61,084 bases of DNA, from contig NZ_JYNN01000018.1 in NCBI RefSeq assembly GCF_000934765.1, positions 1-61,084 of the forward strand, in the 5' to 3' direction. Both the position numbers and the translations under genes were made by a program. Shown piece after piece: positions 44,512 to 52,508 of this stretch (position 1 is the stretch's first letter; each line of letters starts with the position of its first letter). Under the pieces are notes generated by a model. That model ran no database searches, had not been told where the DNA came from, and saw only the letters and a list, made by a program, of their open reading frames with translations. The DNA comes from Thiomicrospira microaerophila (GTDB lineage: Bacteria; Pseudomonadota; Gammaproteobacteria; Thiomicrospirales; Thiomicrospiraceae).

Positions 44512-46008
44512 ATGATCGATAATAGCCTGTGGCCTTTGCTCATTATCGCGAGTTCGTTAGTGCCCGCCATCCTGATCTTTTTTATCCCGGAAAATAGCCG
44601 TTTTTTACGCTCGGCGGTGAATATTGGCGGCGCACTGATTAAGCTGCAGTTGGTGGTGTTGTTGGTGTTGGGCATTTACGCGGGTGAGGTATATGAGCTG
44701 AGTTGGCAGCTTCTACCCGGTCTAGATTTCCGTCTGCAGATTGATGGGCTGGCGGTGATGTTCTTGTTATTGTCGGCTTTTTTATGGTTATTGACGACGA
44801 TTTATGCGATAGGTTATTTAGAAAACTCGCCGAATAGGGCGCGGTTTTTTGGCTTTTTTACGCTGTGTGTGAGCGCCACAGCCGGTGTGGCGATGGCGGG
44901 TAATTTATTTACCTTTGTGGTGTTTTATGAGCTTTTGACCTTAGCGACCTGGCCATTAGTAGTGCATCGTGGCACCGAAAAAGCCATCGCTGCCGGGCGG
45001 GTGTATTTACGCTATACCTTGATTGGCGGGGGGGCGTTGTTATTCGGCACAGTGCTATTGCATTCGTTTGCAGGAACGCCATCGTTTGAGCCTGGCGGCT
45101 ATTTGTCGGCTATTGATTTGCCAAGCTGGGTGCTTTGGAGTGTGTTTGTGTTGCTGATGGCCGGTCTGGGGGTGAAGGCAGCGCTGGTGCCGTTTCATTC
45201 TTGGTTGCCGCAAGCGATGGTGGCGCCTGCGCCAGTGAGTGCATTGTTGCACGCGGTGGCGGTAGTGAAAGCCGGTGCGTTTGGCATAGTGCGGGTGATG
45301 TTTGAGGTTTATGGCATTGAATACGCGGATGCCCTCGGCATGGCGTTTGTGTTGTTGGTGTTGGCGTCGCTGACGATTGTTTATGGTTCGGTGCGCGCAC
45401 TGTATCAAACGGATATTAAAAAACGGCTTGCGTTTTCTACGGTGAGTCAGGTGTCCTATGTAGCGCTCGGTATTGCGTTGGCAGGGCCTATGGGCGCGAT
45501 AGGCGGGTTGATTCATATTGCCCATCAGGGTTTAATGAAAATAACCTTGTTTATGACAGCGGGTAATTTTGCTGAAACACTCGGTGTTCATAAAATCAAC
45601 CAGCTAAACGGCATTGGGCAGCGTATGCCTTGGACGACGATGGCTTTTACGTTGGCGGCTCTGGGCATGATTGGCTTACCGCCGATGGTTGGATTTTTAA
45701 GTAAATGGTATCTGGGTATCGGTGCTTGGGAGGTGGGGGCTTATTGGGTGATGGCGGTGTTGTTTGCATCCAGTCTATTGAATGCGGCTTATTTTTTGCC
45801 GATGATCTATCGTGCTTGGTTTTTGCCCGCGCCGGCTGAATGGCCGAATGAACGGCGTTTAAGCCCACATTGTGAAACCCATTGGATGTTGCTAGTACCG
45901 CCGTTGGTGACAGCCTTTACGGTGGTGGCGTTAGGTTTGGTTGCCGGCTTTGCATTAGGCACGCTGGGCTGGGTCCAATGGTTGGTTGAACAGGAGTTTG
46001 TGCAATGA
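44512..46008 (+). CDS. MnhD-type antiporter subunit (copy 2)
   Basis: 498 residues of the same NuoM/MrpD-like family but clearly diverged from copy 1. It keeps Glu in VFYELLTLATWPL, Lys in GVKAALVPFHSWLP, Lys in AVVKAGAFGIV and Lys in VGFLSKWYLGI. One of copies 1 and 2 probably stands in for the NuoL-like part of MrpA, which lacks a gene of its own here. It overlaps the third copy by 4 bp. Confidence 0.9.
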   Translation: MIDNSLWPLLIIASSLVPAILIFFIPENSRFLRSAVNIGGALIKLQLVVLLVLGIYAGEVYELSWQLLPGLDFRLQIDGLAVMFLLLSAFLWLLTTIYAIGYLENSPNRARFFGFFTLCVSATAGVAMAGNLFTFVVFYELLTLATWPLVVHRGTEKAIAAGRVYLRYTLIGGGALLFGTVLLHSFAGTPSFEPGGYLSAIDLPSWVLWSVFVLLMAGLGVKAALVPFHSWLPQAMVAPAPVSALLHAVAVVKAGAFGIVRVMFEVYGIEYADALGMAFVLLVLASLTIVYGSVRALYQTDIKKRLAFSTVSQVSYVALGIALAGPMGAIGGLIHIAHQGLMKITLFMTAGNFAETLGVHKINQLNGIGQRMPWTTMAFTLAALGMIGLPPMVGFLSKWYLGIGAWEVGAYWVMAVLFASSLLNAAYFLPMIYRAWFLPAPAEWPNERRLSPHCETHWMLLVPPLVTAFTVVALGLVAGFALGTLGWVQWLVEQEFVQ

Positions 46009-47741
46009 TGGCTGGCTATGCGGCATTGTTATGGTTGGTTCCAGTTTGGCCTTTGTTGTTGGCGTTGAGCTTGACGCTGCCCGCGGTGCGCCCCTATGGC
46101 ATTCGGCTATTGCCTTGGGCTTTGTTGCCGGCGGCGCTGGTTTGGCTGGTCGCTGGCGCGGCACAGCTCGGGTGGTTGGATTGGCTTTACTTCGATTGGC
46201 CGTTGTTTTTGTATGCGCCTGATCTTTTAATGGGTACCCGCATCACGCTAGATAGTTTGAGTTATATTTGGTTAAGTTTGGCGCTGTTTGTGTGGGGGGC
46301 CGCAGCATGGCATTCCAGCTGGGTCAAAGATCGCCAGGCCTGGCGGTTTAGTTTGTTTTTCCTGCTGAGTTTGAGCGGTAGCTTAGGGCTGAGTTTGGCG
46401 GGCGATGCGATTAGTTTTTACTTAATGTTTAGCTTGATGAGTTTGGCGGCTTGGGGCTTGGTGATTCACGAGCAAACTGATTTCGCCAAACGCGCCGCGC
46501 ACTGGTATTTGATCTTAGCGGTGTTGGCTGAGCTGGTATTGTTTGCGGGTATTGTGGCACGCGCGGCGGAATTGGGCAGCACCGATTTGGCGGTTTGGGC
46601 GGTGAGCGGATCTTCGGAATGGAGCTTGTGGCTGATTTGGTTGGGTTTAGCAGTGAAAGTGGGCGTGCCTTTATTGCATCTTTGGCTGCCTTTAGCGCAT
46701 CCTGCCGCACCCGTGTCAGCCAGTGCGGTGTTATCTGGGGTGATGATTAAGGCGGGCATTATTGGTTGGTGGTTGCTCATGCCGAGCTGGGTGATGCAGG
46801 ATTCGGTGTTTGTTAGTTTTATGCCCTGGTTGGGGGTAGCCACCATGGTGTTTGGCGCGGTGTTTGGCTTAATGCAAACCGATCCTAAAGCGGTGTTGGC
46901 CTATTCCAGCATTAGTCAAATGGGCTGGTTGATTTGGGGTATCGGCTGGGTTTGGCAGGGCGCAGAGCCGAGTTTGTTAATGATTTGGGTGGCTTGGTTT
47001 GCCTTGCACCATGCGCTGATTAAAGGCGGTTTGTTTTTGGGTGTCGGCTGGATTAAATATTCAACGGCGGGTCAAGGGTTTATACCTTGGGTATGGGGCG
47101 GGTTGATACTGCTCGGATTATTGTTAGCCGGCATGCCGTTTAGCGCAGGGGCTTGGCTCAAAATGCAAATGAAACTGGCGAGTGTCGATGTGGGGCTGGC
47201 TATGCCTTATTGGTTATTGTTGCTCGGTTCGGTCGCTACTGTTTTGTTAATGATTCATTTTTTACGCCGTTTAGCGAAGCTGGATACCCTAAGCCCAGAT
47301 CAGGCTAAGCCAGTGAGCCGGATGGCACTGGTCAGTTGGTTTGGATTGGTGGCGATCGCCGCGAGCTGGATTTATTGGGTGGCCATGCCGAGCTGGGATA
47401 GCGGCGCATTGATTGATGCGCTTAAACCGATTGTGATCGGACTGATTCTCGCCACAGCTTGGCGAATCCGTATTCACAAACAAGTTCAATCACCTCCAGG
47501 CGATATGGTGGTGCTATTGGAATGGTTTGGGCGCAAGTTAGCGGCGTGGGGAGAGGGTTATCAGCAGGGTTATCAACGGCTTCAATTTCGCATTGGTGCT
47601 GGTTGGCAAAGAATAGGCCAAGGCTACCAATCTTTCCTTCAACGCGCCGATACCGCAGAAAAAAACCTACTCAACTGGCCAAGGTTTATGCAACTCCTCG
47701 GTGGGCTTGCACTGGTGTTTTGGCTGTTGTTGATTTTGTAA
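46005..47741 (+). CDS. Divergent third MrpD/NuoL-like subunit lacking the TM5 glutamate
   Basis: 578 residues, last gene of the operon. The transporter core is recognisable: Lys in GLAVKVGVPLLHLWLP, Lys in VMIKAGIIGWW, HHALIKGGLFLG and Lys in SAGAWLKMQMKL. However, the TM5 position that carries Glu in the two other copies reads YLMFSLMSLAAW, with Ser instead. The C terminus is extended by an amphipathic helix with repeated aromatic and Gln residues (GEGYQQGYQRLQFRIGAGWQ) and one final membrane helix, reminiscent of the lateral helix of NuoL. A palindrome variant is at 46332. Confidence 0.82.
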   Translation: MMAGYAALLWLVPVWPLLLALSLTLPAVRPYGIRLLPWALLPAALVWLVAGAAQLGWLDWLYFDWPLFLYAPDLLMGTRITLDSLSYIWLSLALFVWGAAAWHSSWVKDRQAWRFSLFFLLSLSGSLGLSLAGDAISFYLMFSLMSLAAWGLVIHEQTDFAKRAAHWYLILAVLAELVLFAGIVARAAELGSTDLAVWAVSGSSEWSLWLIWLGLAVKVGVPLLHLWLPLAHPAAPVSASAVLSGVMIKAGIIGWWLLMPSWVMQDSVFVSFMPWLGVATMVFGAVFGLMQTDPKAVLAYSSISQMGWLIWGIGWVWQGAEPSLLMIWVAWFALHHALIKGGLFLGVGWIKYSTAGQGFIPWVWGGLILLGLLLAGMPFSAGAWLKMQMKLASVDVGLAMPYWLLLLGSVATVLLMIHFLRRLAKLDTLSPDQAKPVSRMALVSWFGLVAIAASWIYWVAMPSWDSGALIDALKPIVIGLILATAWRIRIHKQVQSPPGDMVVLLEWFGRKLAAWGEGYQQGYQRLQFRIGAGWQRIGQGYQSFLQRADTAEKNLLNWPRFMQLLGGLALVFWLLLIL

Positions 47742-47754
47742 ACTTTTTAAAAGG

Positions 47755-48069
47755 TTACAGGCTGAGCAGGTCGCGGGCTAGACTGAGACCGACTAGGGCA
47801 AAGGTAGCAAAGGATACCCATTTGACCACAGCAAGCTCTTTGTCAAGGCGGCTGATATCACCTTGCAGCTCTGCTTTGACTTTAAATAAATCACCTTTTA
47901 ACTCTTCTTTCACTTTAAACAAATCACCCTTGCTTGCCAGTTGGTTCTCAGCAAACTCGTTAAATACGATTTTATTTTGCTCCGCTAAGGCTTCAGCTTG
48001 TTCAGCGCTAAATCCATTGGCCTCCAAGGTTTTAGCATATTTAAGTGTGTCAAAAATAATTGTATGCAT
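47755..48069 (-). CDS. DUF1640-like small coiled-coil membrane protein
   Basis: 104 residues: an opening of the CCDC90/DUF1640 type (FDTLKYAKTLEANGFSAEQA), a coiled-coil stretch with a doubled GDLFKVK unit, and a C-terminal hydrophobic helix (WVSFATFALVGLSLARDLLS). Such proteins occur widely in Thiotrichales-like genomes, often beside mobile repeats; their function is not established. It is convergent with the antiporter operon, 13 bp away. The N terminus is well conserved, supporting the start at 48069. Confidence 0.75.
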   Translation of the reverse strand: MHTIIFDTLKYAKTLEANGFSAEQAEALAEQNKIVFNEFAENQLASKGDLFKVKEELKGDLFKVKAELQGDISRLDKELAVVKWVSFATFALVGLSLARDLLSL

Positions 48070-48197
48070 ATGAAACCTCTTTCAAAAAATGAAAACTAAG
48101 AATGACTATGGCATGGCTTAAATTATACAGCAAGGCTTATTCCAGCCGCATTATAAAACCTATCCTAACCCCACAGCCATTAAGTTTAAAAAATGCC

Positions 48198-48330
48198 CGT
48201 CATTGCGAGGAGCGCAGCGACGCGGCAATCTCCAGCCAACCGCGGACACCCCGTCATTCCGGCGAAGGCCGGAATCTTCAGCCGACTGTGCACTGGTTCC
48301 AAAGATTGCTTCGCTTCGCTCGCAATGACG
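48198..48330. repeat. Composite palindromic repeat (REP-like)
   Basis: CGTCATTGCGAGGAGCGCAG at the left end pairs with CGCAATGACG at 48321-48330, and AAAGATTGC (48301-48309) pairs with GCAATCT near 48225. Inside lies the CATTCCGGC/GCCGGAATC hairpin, with the flank shared with 216-282. It fills the 316-bp gap between the DUF1640 gene and the toxin gene; the reading frame across it is an artefact. Confidence 0.8.
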
Positions 48331-48385
48331 CAAGTTGGTTCGCTCCGTATTGTCACTGATTTATTAACTTAATATTCGGGATGGA

Positions 48386-48661
48386 TCAATAAACCTCGTC
48401 GTGGCTGCCTATGTCAATCGGAATGATTTCATTGTCTTTTAGAATAAAGTCAATCACAACGCGATATTTCATATTGATTGAAACACTGTAGTAGTCGTTC
48501 AATTTGCCTTGTAGTTTATGCAGTCTTAGTGAAGGGTGGTAGGGGTCAAGCTCTAGTATTTCTATTGTTTTAATGTAGCGCGCTAAAACATCGGGGTGTT
48601 TTTTTATAAACCTTGTTAGCTTTTTAAAATATTCGTCTGTGCGAATGATTTTATAGGGCAT
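48386..48661 (-). CDS. RelE/ParE-superfamily toxin
   Basis: 91 residues, basic, with the RelE/YafQ-like pattern: YFKKLTRFIKKHPDVLARYI, the strand-turn LHKLQGKLNDYYSVSINMKY, the conserved YRVVIDF strand and GSHDEVY at the C terminus. RelE-type toxins cut mRNA on the ribosome, while ParE-type ones hit gyrase; the closing SHDEVY is of the mRNA-interferase kind. Its start overlaps the antitoxin stop by 11 bp, as usual for such pairs. Confidence 0.9.
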   Translation of the reverse strand: MPYKIIRTDEYFKKLTRFIKKHPDVLARYIKTIEILELDPYHPSLRLHKLQGKLNDYYSVSINMKYRVVIDFILKDNEIIPIDIGSHDEVY

Positions 48662-48905
48662 TGATTAGCTCGTTTGCATGTTCTTTAGCGGTTTGGACCT
48701 TGTAGCGACCTTCCTTGATATCTTGCATCGCTAGCATATGGGCTAAATCAAGTTCTTGTTGTCTAAATTGTTGGTAACGTGCCATATCTAAAACAACGTA
48801 TTTGTTTTTTCCACGCACATTGATAATCAGCTCATCGGCGGTTTCCAGCAGTTTGCTGAAAAATGATACGCCCTTGGTTTTAATTTCGTTTGCAGATACA
48901 ATCAT
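48651..48905 (-). CDS. Phd/YefM-family antitoxin
   Basis: 84 residues. The N-terminal DNA-binding fold MIVSANEIKTKGVSFFSKLL and the strand NKYVVLDMARYQQFRQQEL are typical of Phd/YefM antitoxins, with the C-terminal helical tail binding the toxin. Upstream gene of the pair, preceded by TTAAGAGGTG. The pair sits beside palindromic repeats, in keeping with acquisition as a small module; promoter autorepression is expected from the family. Confidence 0.88.
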   Translation of the reverse strand: MIVSANEIKTKGVSFFSKLLETADELIINVRGKNKYVVLDMARYQQFRQQELDLAHMLAMQDIKEGRYKVQTAKEHANELINAL

Positions 48906-48967
48906 AATTCACCTCTTAAGAGTACGATTTAAAGTACTTTAGCATGGCTTAAATTATTCAGCAAGGC

Positions 48968-50110
48968 TTATTCCAAGGCAATATCTAAGCTAAACCTGTG
49001 TTCACCGCGTTGGATTGTTAGGTTTACAACCAGGCCTGGTTGTGTGGTGTAGAGGGCGAGGATTAAGTCGGCATAGTGTTTTAATGATTGGTGATTGAGT
49101 GCGCAAATACAGTCGTCTTTTTGTAGACCCGCTTTGGCGGCGGCACTGTCGTCAGTGAGGTCTTGAATGCAGGGCGTTTTGCCATTAAAACGTGCGCCGA
49201 TCTTGCCATGATCTGGCAGGTTAATCGAGTCGGTGTACACCCATTGATCTACAAATTCAGCGCGGTAGTTTTCAAATGAGCCGCTGCTGATGGTGATTTG
49301 CTGGAGTTCAGCTAGCTGGCGAGCCATGTCTTTGGGTATCGCTTCAAAATGACCAATATGAAAGTTACCAGCAAACACCAATAACTTGTGATCAGGGTGA
49401 TGGTTTAAAAAACGCACTGCATTGGCGGCCATGGTTTCATCCCAGATGCGTTGGGCATAAATAAAGTCTTCGACATCCCGATCAGGCGGAATTTTGTCGC
49501 TAAAAAACTGACTGAGGCGCTGATGTTGGGCGTCACCTGGGGAATGAATCTGAGGCATAGATTGGCGTTGAATCAGGCTTAAACTGTTTCGGCCTTGGCT
49601 GGCGACTTGGCGGGTCAATTCATTCGGTGCGTTGAGCGCGATGACTCGAATTTGATGTTGTTTGGCATAACGCATAATCGGTTGTAACAAGCGATAGTCA
49701 AACCGCCAGCGCTGAAAATATTCAGTGTGCTGGAGCATGTCGGCTTCGGAGATGGCGCCATAAATGTAGCCATCCAACCAGGGCTGAAATGCGGCTTGAA
49801 ACCATTCGACGCCGATGGCGAGTTGAGGGTGTTGTTGGTGTAAACTTTGTAGCATCGCCAGCTGTACCAGATGGTCTTCAAAGTTTGGGTGGATTTCACC
49901 AACATGCACCACACGGTACTGGGGCAGGCTTTGTTTGAGTTGATCAAGGCTGATTTCGCTTTGACCATCGTCCACCGTGGTTTGCCAGTTTGCAACAAAC
50001 GTCAGGGGATCGACAAGAGCGGGGTGCGGATCGTCTGCGGCACTAATCAATGCGCTGTTGAGCATCACCACAACGCCGAGGAACAGTTGAAACCAGCTAG
50101 TTTTGCACAT
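48968..50110 (-). CDS. ChaN/Tiki-like haem-binding-fold protein with C-terminal PDZ domain
   Basis: About 380 residues with a signal peptide (LFLGVVVMLNSALISAAD). The ChaN-type domain spans about 40-265: YRVVHVGEIHPNFEDHLVQL, GVEWFQAAFQPWLDGYI, and LVFAGNFHIGHFEA, whose Glu/His residues fit the EreA/ChaN/TIKI fold. A PDZ-like domain follows (about 295-380, ARFNGKTPCIQDLTDDSAAA). ATG 50110 is preferred over a TTG just before it. The start overlaps the nfeD-like gene. AACCAGGCCTGGTT lies near the 3' end at 49028. Ligand unknown. Confidence 0.82.
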   Translation of the reverse strand: MCKTSWFQLFLGVVVMLNSALISAADDPHPALVDPLTFVANWQTTVDDGQSEISLDQLKQSLPQYRVVHVGEIHPNFEDHLVQLAMLQSLHQQHPQLAIGVEWFQAAFQPWLDGYIYGAISEADMLQHTEYFQRWRFDYRLLQPIMRYAKQHQIRVIALNAPNELTRQVASQGRNSLSLIQRQSMPQIHSPGDAQHQRLSQFFSDKIPPDRDVEDFIYAQRIWDETMAANAVRFLNHHPDHKLLVFAGNFHIGHFEAIPKDMARQLAELQQITISSGSFENYRAEFVDQWVYTDSINLPDHGKIGARFNGKTPCIQDLTDDSAAAKAGLQKDDCICALNHQSLKHYADLILALYTTQPGLVVNLTIQRGEHRFSLDIALE

Positions 50111-50549
50111 CAAGGGCGCTCACCCAGGCCTGGTTGCTTTTAATCTCATCGACACGCACCCGCTGATTCGCTTGAAAATCGGCTTGTGGATTGGCGACTA
50201 CCCAATGAGTACCGTGATAAAACACCACCCATTGGTCATTATGCAACGACAGCTGGCCTATTTCACCGGTTTGATAGGTGTCGAGCTGGTCGGCTTCAGC
50301 ATTATGCGGCGCGATGATTTTTTTTCGTAACGCGAATAACAGCACCATGCCGATAGCAAAGGCAAAGATGAGTTGGTATTCGCCATGTTCAAAGTCAACA
50401 AACAAGCCGACTAAGCCGACAAAAACTAAGCCTAAGCCAAACCAGAATAAAACAAACAACCCAAAAAGAATTTCAATGCCAATCAGTATCAGGCCCGCGG
50501 CAATTAAAATCCAGCTGGGAATTAACTCCAATAGCCCAATTGAACTCAT
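50097..50549 (-). CDS. NfeD-family membrane protein
   Basis: 150 residues: two closely spaced membrane helix pairs at the N terminus (SWILIAAGLILIGIEILFGL; LGLVFVGLVGLFVDF) followed by an OB-fold NfeD C-terminal domain (TGEIGQLSLHNDQWVVFYHG, ANQRVRVDEI). NfeD proteins pair with stomatin/SPFH proteins such as QmcA, and here the start overlaps the stop of the SPFH gene. They probably act together in membrane microdomain quality control. Confidence 0.9.
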   Translation of the reverse strand: MSSIGLLELIPSWILIAAGLILIGIEILFGLFVLFWFGLGLVFVGLVGLFVDFEHGEYQLIFAFAIGMVLLFALRKKIIAPHNAEADQLDTYQTGEIGQLSLHNDQWVVFYHGTHWVVANPQADFQANQRVRVDEIKSNQAWVSALDVQN

Positions 50550-51457
50550 TTCAGCTGACCTGCTTGTCCTAGCAAGCTCTGTAAGGCGCTTAGCGAGCCA
50601 ATCAACTCAGCGGATTCATAAGGTACCACGATTTTGTTTTGTGAATCGCTAGCGGCGATACCTTCCCAAGCTTTAATACGATCTTTTGCTAGTAAGAATT
50701 CAGCCGCATTCGGATTTGATTGCATCGCCAAGGCAATCATTTCAATCGCCTGCTGTTGGCCTTGCGCCAGTTGGATTTGCTCATAACGACGTGCATCTGC
50801 GGTACGTTCAATCGCTTCGGCTTCTTTAAAGGCTTTCTGACGATCACCTTCGGCCTTGGCGATGGTGGCATTTTTTAAGCCTTCGGCTTCGGTTTCAGTC
50901 GCGCGACGCTCACGCTCGGCACGCAGCTGAAGTTCCATCGCATGTTGCACCACTTCAGAAACAGAAATGTCTGAGATTTCAACGCGGGTGACTTTGGCAC
51001 CCCAGTTGGCGGAAGCGGCATCCAATGCCATTAATAATGTCGCATTCAGTGTGTCACGCGAGGAGAGGGTGTCGTCTAAATCCATTTTACCGATTTCAGA
51101 ACGAAGAGTGGTTTGCGCAAGTTGCGAAATCGCATGTTTTAAATCTAAGATTTCATAGGTCGCTTTGCGTGCAATTCCAATACGCATAAATACCAATCCA
51201 TCAATTACAATACTGACATTGTCCTTGGTGATGACTTTTTGCACCGGAATATCAATCACCTGTTCTTGTGTGTTAAATTTTGCTCTTACCCGATCAACAA
51301 CGGGAATAATAAAGTTTAAACCACCACTCATAGTGCGGTGGTAACGCCCAAGACGTTCAACAACCTGTTGCTCAGCCTGCGGTACAATTCGAATACCCGC
51401 TATAAAGTAAACAAATACAACCCCTAAAAGAATAAGTGTAAAAATCGTGAAATCCAT
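50546..51457 (-). CDS. qmcA: SPFH/stomatin-family protein (QmcA-like)
   Basis: 303 residues: one N-terminal membrane helix (FTLILLGVVFVYFIAGIRIV), the SPFH/Band 7 domain (QAEQQVVERLGRYHRTMSGG; DNVSIVIDGLVFMRI), then a long coiled coil rich in Ala/Glu (AELQ-type stretch RAERERRATETEAEGLKNAT) and a C-terminal segment ALQSLLGQAGQ. QmcA-type proteins form large membrane-bound rings and associate with FtsH or NfeD. First gene of qmcA-nfeD-chaN. Confidence 0.92.
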   Translation of the reverse strand: MDFTIFTLILLGVVFVYFIAGIRIVPQAEQQVVERLGRYHRTMSGGLNFIIPVVDRVRAKFNTQEQVIDIPVQKVITKDNVSIVIDGLVFMRIGIARKATYEILDLKHAISQLAQTTLRSEIGKMDLDDTLSSRDTLNATLLMALDAASANWGAKVTRVEISDISVSEVVQHAMELQLRAERERRATETEAEGLKNATIAKAEGDRQKAFKEAEAIERTADARRYEQIQLAQGQQQAIEMIALAMQSNPNAAEFLLAKDRIKAWEGIAASDSQNKIVVPYESAELIGSLSALQSLLGQAGQLK

Positions 51458-51596
51458 GATCTAAAAGTCTCCGTTTGCCAATTAAGTTGGTAGAATCAAA
51501 TTGCTTTATAAATAATATACTTTTGCATTTGTGTAGTATTCATTCAACTCCATAATACAACAAAAATGTAACATAAATATGACTCTAGGAGGGTGT

Positions 51597-52097
51597 ATGT
51601 TAAAAAAGACTTTAAAAGCGGCTTTATTAAGTGTTGGACTTGTTAGCGTTGCCGCGCCAGTGGCTTATGCCGATAGCTTGGTGGTAGAAGTGCCGCGCTT
51701 GACACTAGAAGTAAACAATAAAATAGCAATGGAAACCATTAAAGCCTGTGAGGCAAAAGGGATTCCTGTATCTGTTACCGTGGTAGATCGTAATGGCATC
51801 ATTATGGTCAAGATGCGAGATTCAATGGCTCCACCGGTATCCTTGCCGATCAGCCAGAAAAAAGCCTATACCGCTGTGATGTTTAACGCCAATGGTTCAC
51901 AGCTAACCCGCCAGGCCGAAGGCGCATTGCCCACATTGGGTGAAGGCTTAGCCTTTATGGCTGGCTCGGTCACTATTTCTGCCGGCGGTCGTTTGTTTGG
52001 TGCCGTTGGTGTAAGTGGCGCTCCTGATGGCATGGTCGATGAAGAATGTGCGGCGGCGGGTGTTGAAGCAGTGCAAATGGATTTAGAAATGATGTAA
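51597..52097 (+). CDS. Secreted GlcG/HbpS-family haem- or cofactor-binding protein
   Basis: About 166 residues from the ATG at 51597 (AGGAGGG lies 3-9 bp before it; the ATG at 51579 is too far upstream of that site). Signal peptide: TLKAALLSVGLVSVAAPVAYA. The GlcG/HbpS fold is evident: MAMETIKACEAKGIPVSVTV-type opening, VVDRNGIIMVKMRDSMAPPV, SQKKAYTAVMF, and the glycine-rich GGRLFGAVGVSGAPDGMVDE. Members bind haem or degrade small ligands; the ligand here is unknown. Confidence 0.87.
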   Translation: MLKKTLKAALLSVGLVSVAAPVAYADSLVVEVPRLTLEVNNKIAMETIKACEAKGIPVSVTVVDRNGIIMVKMRDSMAPPVSLPISQKKAYTAVMFNANGSQLTRQAEGALPTLGEGLAFMAGSVTISAGGRLFGAVGVSGAPDGMVDEECAAAGVEAVQMDLEMM

Positions 52098-52100
52098 CAC

Positions 52101-52141
52101 AACCAGGCCTGGTTATTCTAGGCCTGGTTATCCCAGGTCTG
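52101..52141. repeat. Array of AACCAGGCCTGGTT palindrome and 15-bp tandem units
   Basis: AACCAGGCCTGGTT (52101-52114) overlaps a 15-bp tandem repeat: AGGCCTGGTTATTCT (52105-52119), AGGCCTGGTTATCCC (52120-52134) and a partial third AGGTCTG. It begins 4 bp after the GlcG-like gene stop, and is the only place where the palindrome is locally multiplied. It could form a hairpin but has no clear T-run. Confidence 0.85.
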
Positions 52142-52202
52142 AAAATCAAATAACGAAAATTAGACAAACCTCATCAATAGCGCTATAATCCGCGCACATC
52201 AC

Positions 52203-52293
52203 GGAGAGCTGGCTGAGCGGTTGAAGGCGCACGCCTGGAAAGTGTGTATAGGTTAATAGCCTATCGGGGGTTCGAATCCCCCGCTCTCCGCCA
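52203..52293 (+). tRNA. tRNA-Ser (GGA anticodon), CCA encoded
   Basis: Acceptor arms GGAGAGC (52203-52209) and GCTCTCC (52283-52289), anticodon loop CTGGAAA, a long variable arm (GTATAGGTTAATAGCCTAT), and T-arm GGGGGTTCGAATCCCCC. The 3' CCA is encoded at 52291-52293. tRNA-Ser genes are frequent integration targets, and a P4-type integrase starts 215 bp downstream. Confidence 0.98.
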
Positions 52294-52305
52294 TTACACT
52301 AAATT

Positions 52306-52330
52306 AAGCCCGATTATACGGGCTTTTTTT
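52306..52330 (+). terminator. Rho-independent terminator after tRNA-Ser
   Basis: AGCCCG (52307-52312), loop ATTATA, CGGGCT (52319-52324) then a T-run. It is 14 bp after the tRNA CCA end. Confidence 0.9.
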
Positions 52331-52414
52331 ATGCATAAAATAATATAAAATCAACAATTTAGCGTTCTATTTGCAATTAAGACGTATTATCGTGTATTAT
52401 CAAATATTATTGAA

Positions 52415-52479
52415 AAGCGGGTAACAGGTCGGGTAATATTTTGCGTTACCCGCTTTGAATCCTTGCGTTACCCGCTTTT
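52415..52479. promoter_or_regulatory. GTTACCCGCTT site cluster before the integrase gene
   Basis: Two direct copies of GCGTTACCCGCTTT (52443-52456 and 52465-52478) and one inverted copy, AAGCGGGTAAC (52415-52425), within 65 bp. Arrays of short sites between the tRNA and int are typical arm-type or excisionase sites of tyrosine integrases. The same 11-mer recurs in the repeats at 54245 and 54438. Confidence 0.6.
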
Positions 52480-52508
52480 GACAACCATTGATAAACAGAG
52501 GGCTAGCG

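Noticed and set aside
42779-47489. Long minus-strand frames within the antiporter operon
   Set aside because: They are shadows of GC-rich membrane-protein genes; the plus-strand frames carry all family motifs and overlap in coupled fashion.
48102-48359. 85-codon plus-strand frame
   Set aside because: It covers the composite REP-like repeat at 48198-48330 and has no ribosome site or family.
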